Shown: one piece after another, positions 1-4,410 of the stretch
Numbering within the stretch: position 1 is the stretch's first letter
Layout: each line of letters opens with the position of its first letter
DNA from: Oscillospiraceae bacterium
GTDB taxonomy: Bacteria; Bacillota_A; Clostridia; Monoglobales; WRBX01
Length of the DNA stretch: 6,958 bases
Assembly (NCBI GenBank): GCA_009784335.1
Contig: WRBX01000031.1
Span: 1-6,958 of the forward strand
Direction: 5' to 3'
Translations under genes and position numbers: made by a program
The notes under the pieces: model-generated
What the model was told of the DNA's origin: nothing
Database searches by the model: none
Seen by the model: the letters and a program-made list of their open reading frames with translations, nothing else

Positions 1-2925
1 CAAACCTGCATCCAGCATCACATTTGATTCGGTTAAACTATGGCCCACATGATACCTTGTGATTACTATTCCCTCATCGGCAGGGATGCCGGTTCTTGGG
101 GATATCTCAGGCTTATATAGCCAGGTTACCACCGGATATCCTCCGCTGGATCTCACTTCGGATTTTGGAATGGTAACAACAAAATCCGGATGATTTTGCT
201 GAGATGCATCGGGTGCCATGCCTTTGCCATGTTCGGTTGCAAAGTTGAATGTGTAGCTGCCATCCATGCTTACTGTGTTGCTGATTACATATCCATAAGG
301 CACCCAGCCAACCACTTCGCGCGGTGCATTTGAATATGAGCCATCCATAACTACTATTGTTCTATCAGGTGCTACGCGCTCATTAGTTGCATTTCTAAAA
401 TTCTCATCAACGGCATAAGCTGCATCAGAATATATGATGTAAATTGCTATTGCTGTTTCAGGAATTTGCGGATCCCACATCGAAAAATCTAGGAGCGGAG
501 TGTAGTTATACGGAATGTAGATTGAATTGCCGCCCGGCCATGCAACATAATATCCAACCGGTTGCCAATCGCCTTCTCTTGGCGGAGTATATCTCACGCC
601 GGTTGAATAGAGTGAGTTATATAGGCCGTTCGGGAATAGCGGAGTGAACGGAATATTTAGCAGTTCCTCGACTTTACCGCCGATAGATAGTGCTGTGCCG
701 TCGTTTAGTTTAACATAGCGGACGGGAATATCGCTCCAGTTGCCATTCTTCGAATAATTAACTGTGAAATAATTTATGCCGATTGAATCATGATATCCGG
801 CTGCTTCGTTGGCATAGTTGCCATCCAGCGTGAATGTTTTCGGCAACGGCTTATTGCTACCTACAAGCGAATCCCAGAAATCCGAGAACCAGTTGGCTGC
901 ATATTGCGGTCTTTCTGCAATTTCGAATGTATCGTAGCCAAAGCGCGGATTTGAAATCAACGAACCATCCAGATCATACGGAAAACCATAATTGCCATCA
1001 ATTTGTTCATAGGAAAACGCTGTACCATAGAAATAATATCCAAAATCGATTGAGTAGCCGCGATGGTAGATTGGATAAGGAGTGTAGATATTATCAATAT
1101 CTATATATTCCACTCTTTGGCGAGTTGTGCCGCTGCCATCGACATATTCCGCATACACCCAATAGCGGCCGTTGGCATTTACCGTCATATTATAGGTGTT
1201 TAGAGTTGTATCGTTATTGCCTGCTGCTGCTAAAAACGGTTGCCCTGCGCCGCCGATGCCTTTATCTGCACCGTTAATCCCTTGAATCGCTGTTAGGAAT
1301 TGGCTTGGGGTTAGGCTTGCCGTTGCACTTGCTAAAGGCTCGCGGAACCACTGAACATTTTTGATTTGGCGGACGCCGCCTGTGGCATCCAGGGTGTTTT
1401 CCATTCTTGCGCTAAGCATAACGCTGCCATAAACTTTTTGATTTTCAGGAGTAATCGAAAGCGTGGTTTTGGCCGCGCCTAAGATGATTGTTACTGCGCC
1501 GTTATTATTGGTGCCTATTGTTGCGACTCTTGCGCCTTCGGCATCATCGGTGCGTGCTTCGAAAATGGTTGAGCCGGGGCGCACCCAAACCCACGCTCTG
1601 CCGTCGGTGCCGGTGCGGAGAAGGCCATCATTTGAGGTTGTTTGATAGATATACCCGGGTTGATCGACAGTTATTATTGCATTTGGAATTGGATTTCCGT
1701 TTATATCGACAACAGTTATTGTTACCATATAAACAGGGTCTCCGTTGCTATTTACCGGCTGGCTGCCCAAGGAAACAACTGTTGTGCCGTGGATGCCTTG
1801 AACACTGCCGCCGGTGATTGTTACCGATGGAGCTACGCCGGTGTTATTTCCTGCATTATTAGCAGCTCCGCCTTGACCGATAGGATTTGAGGTGGTTTGC
1901 GTGTCGCTGGTTGTTGCGAAGACAATGCCGCCGCTTATATTGATGTTTCCGCCGTTACCGCCGCCGTTACCATTGCCGTTTTGCAGGGTTGAACCGCCGC
2001 CGATGCCTGCGCCGATTTGGCTGGTTGCGACTACATAACCGCCGGTTATGGTGATATTTCCGCCATGGCCGCCTTGTGAGCCATCGTTGCCGCGGGCAGC
2101 AGTTGTTCCGCCGCCGATTCCGGCGCCGGTGTTGGAAGTTGCGGTTACTTTTCCGCCGTTAATTGTGATGTTTCCGCCGTGGCCGCCGGGGCTTCCCGAG
2201 CCGTTGATTGCTGCCGGGCCGCCGCCGCCGATGCCGGCGCCGAAGCTTGCTGTTGCTGTTACTGTTCCGCTATTTATCGTGATGTTTCCGCCGTTGCCCA
2301 GAGAGCCGCCGCCGATGGCTGCGCCATAATAAATCGTGTTGCCGTTGCCTGCTGCTGAGCCGGTGGCGGTTGCATTTACAATCGGATTATCGCTGCCTGT
2401 GCCTATTATGATAGTGCCGCAATTTGCCGTGAATGTGCCGCTGCTGCCGATAATGCCGCCGATGCCTGCGCCGCCGTTGTGGCCTGTTGCATTTAGCGTT
2501 CCGGTGCCTTCGATTTTAAGGGTTGCGCCCGGTGCAACTGCTATGCCGGCTTGTATTGCGTTATTTGTTCCGGTGCCGGTGCAGGTGAATGTGTTTACAG
2601 AGCTACCTGCAAGATAGACAGTCACATTGGCTGTGCCTTGGATTTGCAGCTGCGATGTGGCGCCCGAGCGCGTGGTGCCGTTTAGCACTATGACAGGCGA
2701 ACCGCCGGTGACGGTTATGATTCCCGTGCCGCCGGTGACCTCCCACACTCCCGTGCCGGAAATGCTTTGGTTGCCTGTGCCTAGCACATTGGTGATTTGG
2801 TGTGGACCAAACCAGTCGCCTACTGCTCCTTGCGCTTGGCGAATGAACCCGGTCGGGATTATCCCGGCGAGCATTACCATCGCGATTAGTAGTGATACCA
2901 CTTTTCTGCTTGTTTTCTTAATCAT
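1..2925 (-). CDS. Large secreted glycine-rich surface protein, probable beta-helix adhesin; 3' end outside window
   Basis: The frame is open from 2925 to the left edge (975 codons, no stop), so the C-terminus is missing. The N-terminus MIKKTSRK followed by the hydrophobic stretch VVSLLIAMVMLAGIIPTGF and AQG|A (about residue 33) is a classical signal peptide, so the protein is exported. Residues 34-200 are beta-rich and Thr/Gly-rich, like the region that precedes GAGIGGG repeats in clostridial surface proteins. Residues 201-341 hold four GA(G/A)IGGG...GGNI(T/N)I.(G/S)G repeats, probably right-handed beta-helix coils. Residues about 384-484 look like an Ig-like or carboxypeptidase-regulatory-like domain (VTITVVDINGNPIPNAIITV, then GTDGRAWVWV). 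The remainder to residue 975 is rich in Tyr, Trp and Asn and I do not recognise it. No anchor motif is visible because the C-terminus is absent. The start at 2925 is preceded by GGAGGG at 7 nt; an in-phase start at 3000 is equally credible and would add 25 residues. Ligand and function are unknown; adhesion is inferred from architecture. Confidence 0.88.
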   Translation of the reverse strand, partial: MIKKTSRKVVSLLIAMVMLAGIIPTGFIRQAQGAVGDWFGPHQITNVLGTGNQSISGTGVWEVTGGTGIITVTGGSPVIVLNGTTRSGATSQLQIQGTANVTVYLAGSSVNTFTCTGTGTNNAIQAGIAVAPGATLKIEGTGTLNATGHNGGAGIGGIIGSSGTFTANCGTIIIGTGSDNPIVNATATGSAAGNGNTIYYGAAIGGGSLGNGGNITINSGTVTATASFGAGIGGGGPAAINGSGSPGGHGGNITINGGKVTATSNTGAGIGGGTTAARGNDGSQGGHGGNITITGGYVVATSQIGAGIGGGSTLQNGNGNGGGNGGNINISGGIVFATTSDTQTTSNPIGQGGAANNAGNNTGVAPSVTITGGSVQGIHGTTVVSLGSQPVNSNGDPVYMVTITVVDINGNPIPNAIITVDQPGYIYQTTSNDGLLRTGTDGRAWVWVRPGSTIFEARTDDAEGARVATIGTNNNGAVTIILGAAKTTLSITPENQKVYGSVMLSARMENTLDATGGVRQIKNVQWFREPLASATASLTPSQFLTAIQGINGADKGIGGAGQPFLAAAGNNDTTLNTYNMTVNANGRYWVYAEYVDGSGTTRQRVEYIDIDNIYTPYPIYHRGYSIDFGYYFYGTAFSYEQIDGNYGFPYDLDGSLISNPRFGYDTFEIAERPQYAANWFSDFWDSLVGSNKPLPKTFTLDGNYANEAAGYHDSIGINYFTVNYSKNGNWSDIPVRYVKLNDGTALSIGGKVEELLNIPFTPLFPNGLYNSLYSTGVRYTPPREGDWQPVGYYVAWPGGNSIYIPYNYTPLLDFSMWDPQIPETAIAIYIIYSDAAYAVDENFRNATNERVAPDRTIVVMDGSYSNAPREVVGWVPYGYVISNTVSMDGSYTFNFATEHGKGMAPDASQQNHPDFVVTIPKSEVRSSGGYPVVTWLYKPEISPRTGIPADEGIVITRYHVGHSLTESNVMLDAGL
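1903..2325 (-). repeat. Tandem GAGIGGG/GGNITI coding repeats (38-residue period)
   Basis: Four copies start at residues 201, 229, 267 and 305 of the surface protein. The first spacing is 28 residues; the next two are exactly 38 residues (114 bp). Each copy begins GA(G/A)IGGG and, in the 38-residue copies, has a variable Gly/Asn/Ser linker, then GGNI(T/N)I, a (G/S)G turn and a VxAT strand. The regular spacing with hydrophobic Ile/Val positions suits stacked coils of a right-handed beta-helix. An incomplete or diverged copy begins GAGIGG at residue 153. Copies differ at many codons, so this is an old protein-level repeat rather than a recent DNA duplication. Confidence 0.85.
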
Positions 2926-2932
2926 TTTAGTT

Positions 2933-2938
2933 CCCTCC
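2933..2938 (-). promoter_or_regulatory. Ribosome binding site GGAGGG for the start at 2925
   Basis: On the minus strand GGAGGG is followed after 7 nt by ATG at 2925, ideal spacing. This start leaves a compact positively charged signal-peptide n-region, MIKKTSRK. The sequence between this site and the upstream candidate start is A-rich, as expected of an untranslated leader, but it has no stop codon. Confidence 0.65.
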
Positions 2939-2997
2939 ATAATTGGATTTTTGTTTGTTTTTGATTTTTCTTCTATATATATGTGTTGCTGTGTTTT

Positions 2998-3014
2998 CAT
3001 TTTCATTTCCTCCT
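2998..3014 (-). promoter_or_regulatory. Upstream in-phase start (ATG 3000) with AGGAGG, overlapping the regulator's stop
   Basis: AGGAGG on the minus strand (3014 to 3009) lies 8 nt before ATG 3000, which is in frame with the surface protein (25 codons to 2925, no stop). Its first base overlaps the last base of the regulator's TGA (3016-3014). A further ATG at 3006 is only 2 nt from AGGAGG and is less likely. Use of ATG 3000 would prepend MKTQQHIYIEEKSKTNKNP and a few more residues, giving an unusually long signal-peptide n-region. The position implies translational coupling with the upstream gene. Confidence 0.6.
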
Positions 3015-3229
3015 CATCCTGTTTTCTCATGGGTGAAGAATGTGTACCAATCTAATCGAAATACCCGTGCGATTTTCTTTGCGGCGGCGACTGAGGGTTC
3101 TCTGCCGCCCACCTCGAGCATGGCATAGTATGAACGAGAGATGCCTATTCGGTCGGCTGTCTCTTGTTGTGACCATCCGTAGGCTTCGCGAAGTGCTAAT
3201 AGGTTTGGTGCTTTTGTTAAGTTTCTCAT
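3014..3229 (-). CDS. Small XRE-family helix-turn-helix transcriptional regulator
   Basis: This 71-residue protein is essentially a single HTH domain of the Cro/CI (XRE) type. Residues about 8-62 contain LLALREAYGWSQQETADRIG, then the recognition segment ISRSYYAMLEVGGREPS, then AAKKIARVFRLDWYTFF. This matches the common family pattern in which SQQE..A..IGISRSYY marks helices 2-3 and DW..FF closes the domain. No sensor or dimerisation domain follows, so any signal input is not visible. The start at 3229 is chosen because GGAGG lies 6 nt upstream; a longer frame to 3286 has no such site and the extra residues fall outside the domain. It is the first gene of a leftward pair with the surface protein, and its stop overlaps the ribosome binding site of that protein's upstream candidate start. 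A role in controlling its own operon, perhaps through the boxes at 3375-3422, is inferred from context. Confidence 0.9.
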   Translation of the reverse strand: MRNLTKAPNLLALREAYGWSQQETADRIGISRSYYAMLEVGGREPSVAAAKKIARVFRLDWYTFFTHEKTG

Positions 3230-3235
3230 TATGTG

Positions 3236-3240
3236 CCTCC
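3236..3240 (-). promoter_or_regulatory. Ribosome binding site GGAGG for the HTH regulator
   Basis: GGAGG on the minus strand is followed by CACATA and ATG 3229, a 6-nt spacing. It decides the start against the longer in-frame ATG at 3286. Confidence 0.8.
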
Positions 3241-3310
3241 AATTGTTTTTGCTAATATTTGTGACAAGTTCTTTTGGAAAAGTCACCTATATATAATCAT
3301 CACTATACCT

Positions 3311-3340
3311 ATAATAACAGATGATTTTGCTTTGTGTAGA
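3311..3340 (-). promoter_or_regulatory. Candidate promoter for the regulator-surface protein operon
   Basis: On the minus strand TCTACA (3340-3335) and TATTAT (3316-3311) are separated by 18 bp. The -35 box matches the consensus at 4 of 6 positions and the -10 at 5 of 6. Transcription would begin near 3304, leaving a leader of about 75 nt before ATG 3229. Other AT-rich -10-like sequences (TATAGT, TATATA) lie just downstream, so the exact promoter is uncertain. Confidence 0.35.
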
Positions 3341-3374
3341 ATGTTGCTGAAATTTAACACAAATTTAATAATTC

Positions 3375-3422
3375 TGTAACAAACTTGTTAGAAAAGTATG
3401 TTTTTTGTAACAAATTTGTAAC
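3375..3422. promoter_or_regulatory. Duplicated palindromic boxes TGTAACAAA(C/T)TTGT, possible operators
   Basis: The 14-mer TGTAACAAACTTGT (3375-3388) recurs as TGTAACAAATTTGT (3406-3419), one difference, 31 bp apart (about three helical turns). Each is near-palindromic: TAACAA-AC-TTGTTA at 3377-3390 and ACAAATTTGT inside the second. A third TGTAAC (3417-3422) follows the second by 11 bp. The boxes lie between the two divergent genes, upstream of the candidate leftward promoter. The binding protein is unknown; the adjacent XRE regulator is the simplest candidate. Confidence 0.45.
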
Positions 3423-3425
3423 ATT

Positions 3426-3454
3426 AAAAAAACGGCATTTCGAATAACGCCGTT
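3426..3454 (-). terminator. Rho-independent terminator-like hairpin reading leftward
   Basis: On the minus strand AACGGC (3454-3449), a 12-nt loop and GCCGTT (3436-3431) form a 6-bp stem whose last bases run into seven consecutive T (3432-3426). The plus strand has no T-tract after the stem, so polarity is leftward. An alternative 8-bp stem is possible between AATGGCAT (3466-3459) and ATGCCGTT (3438-3431), with one G-U pair. It lies about 200 bp upstream of the regulator's start and past the end of antisense transcription across ecfT. Confidence 0.5.
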
Positions 3455-3506
3455 AAATATGCCATTAAAAAAATTTCAGCTTTTTTTAGAATTTTTGAAA
3501 ATATTT

Positions 3507-3534
3507 TTGACAATGTTACAAAAATTAGTATAAA
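3507..3534 (+). promoter_or_regulatory. Promoter of ecfT (TTGACA-N16-TATAAA), nearly leaderless mRNA
   Basis: TTGACA at 3507-3512 and TATAAA at 3529-3534 are spaced 16 bp, close to the sigma-70/sigma-A consensus. The -10 box ends only 11 bp before ATG 3546, so transcription should begin around 3541 with a 5' leader of only a few nucleotides. No Shine-Dalgarno sequence precedes the ATG (ATTGAAAAAGTC). Confidence 0.65.
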
Positions 3535-3545
3535 TTGAAAAAGTC

Positions 3546-4340
3546 ATGTTAAAAGATATCACTTTGGGGCAATATTTTCCTACGGGAAGCTTGCTACATA
3601 GATTAGATGCGCGGCTAAAAATCGTTTTAGTTTTTGCGCTGATTTTTGTGACATTCATTACAAAGGGCGCTTTGGCATTTGCAATGCTATTTGCGTTCAT
3701 TATAATAATAGCTCTATTATCCAAAGTGCCGCTTTCGCTATATATCAAATCGCTTAGGCCGATGGTGTTCTTGATTGTGCTGACGGGAGTGCTGAATTTA
3801 TTTGTGACACCGGGGGAGGTTGTGTGGAGCCTGTGGTTTTTGAGCGTGACGCGCGAGGGGTTGATACTCGCGGGATATATGTTTTGCAGAATTGTGCTAC
3901 TAATTGTGACAAGCTCGATTTTGACATACACGACTTCGCCGATACAATTAACAACGGCCATTGAGCATTTGCTTAGGCCACTTAGGATATTTAGATTTCC
4001 GTGCCATGAAGTTGCGCTGATGATGACGATTGCGCTTAGATTCATTCCAACTTTATTGGAAGAGACTGAAAAGATTATGAAGGCGCAGCAGGCGCGGGGG
4101 GCGGATTTTTCGAGCGGGAATCTTATTCGGCGAGCGAGAGCTATGATTCCGATTTTGGTGCCGTTATTTATCGGGAGTTTCAGGCGGGCGGATGAGCTGG
4201 CGATTGCCATGGAAGCGCGGTGCTATTGCGGGGGCGAAGGGCGGACATCGCTCAATATTTTAAAGTTTGGGCGGCAGGATTTGGTGGCGGCGGTGATTTG
4301 CGTAGGTGTTATTGGTTTAATAGTTGGCATAAAAGCTTAA
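3546..4340 (+). CDS. ecfT: EcfT, transmembrane component of energy-coupling factor (ECF) transporter
   Basis: This 264-residue protein matches EcfT, which couples ATP hydrolysis by the EcfA/EcfA' ATPases to substrate-binding S-components that import vitamins or metal ions. The N-terminus MLKDITLGQYFPTGSLLHRL followed by DARLKI is the typical EcfT opening and fixes the start. Hydrophobic helices lie around residues 27-60, 70-90, 105-127 and 244-262. Two Ala-Arg-Gly-type coupling motifs that contact the ATPases are present in the cytosolic helices: QQARGA (181-186) and MEARCY (222-227), the latter with Cys in place of Gly, followed by GGEGRTS. It is usually encoded right after ecfA1-ecfA2; here it is monocistronic, with no ATPase or S-component gene beside it, so partners must lie elsewhere. 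The -10 box is 11 bp from the ATG and no ribosome binding site is seen. It converges with the glycosyltransferase gene. Confidence 0.95.
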   Translation: MLKDITLGQYFPTGSLLHRLDARLKIVLVFALIFVTFITKGALAFAMLFAFIIIIALLSKVPLSLYIKSLRPMVFLIVLTGVLNLFVTPGEVVWSLWFLSVTREGLILAGYMFCRIVLLIVTSSILTYTTSPIQLTTAIEHLLRPLRIFRFPCHEVALMMTIALRFIPTLLEETEKIMKAQQARGADFSSGNLIRRARAMIPILVPLFIGSFRRADELAIAMEARCYCGGEGRTSLNILKFGRQDLVAAVICVGVIGLIVGIKA

Positions 4341-4410
4341 TGAAGAATGAATGATGAATAATTAATAATGAATAGTATCGTTCAAGGAATATTCTTCATT
4401 ATTCATTAAG
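4336..4410. terminator. Inverted repeat containing both convergent stop codons; probable bidirectional terminator
   Basis: CTTAATGAAGAATGAA (4336-4351) is complementary to TTCATTATTCATTAAG (4395-4410) at 15 of 16 positions. On the plus strand the right arm is followed by GTTTTT; on the minus strand the other arm is followed by CTTTT. The ecfT stop (TAA 4338-4340) lies in the left arm and the glycosyltransferase stop (complement of 4399-4401) in the right arm. The interior carries GATGAATAATTAATAATG, nearly the same text as the coding insert at 4961-4994, which suggests that the terminator is itself a copy of that repeat family. The stem is AT-rich, so termination strength is uncertain. Confidence 0.6.

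Noticed and set aside
1903..2325. CRISPR-like regular spacing of 114 bp
   Set aside because: The periodicity is a protein repeat within an open frame; the DNA copies are diverged and there are no conserved short repeats with unique spacers.
2048..3055. Proline/valine-rich open frames on the plus strand (2048-2329, 2336-2617, 2627-3055)
   Set aside because: They are the complement of the glycine-rich coding repeats of the surface protein; GGC codons read backwards as GCC/CCG give Pro and Ala. No start signals support them.
3230..3286. Longer N-terminus for the HTH regulator from ATG 3286
   Set aside because: No ribosome binding site precedes it, the added residues lie outside the HTH domain, and GGAGG is perfectly placed for ATG 3229.
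3476..4210. 244-codon open frame on the minus strand opposite ecfT
   Set aside because: It lies entirely antisense to the clearly recognised EcfT, has no ribosome binding site or recognisable domain, and its composition is what the complement of EcfT codons would give.
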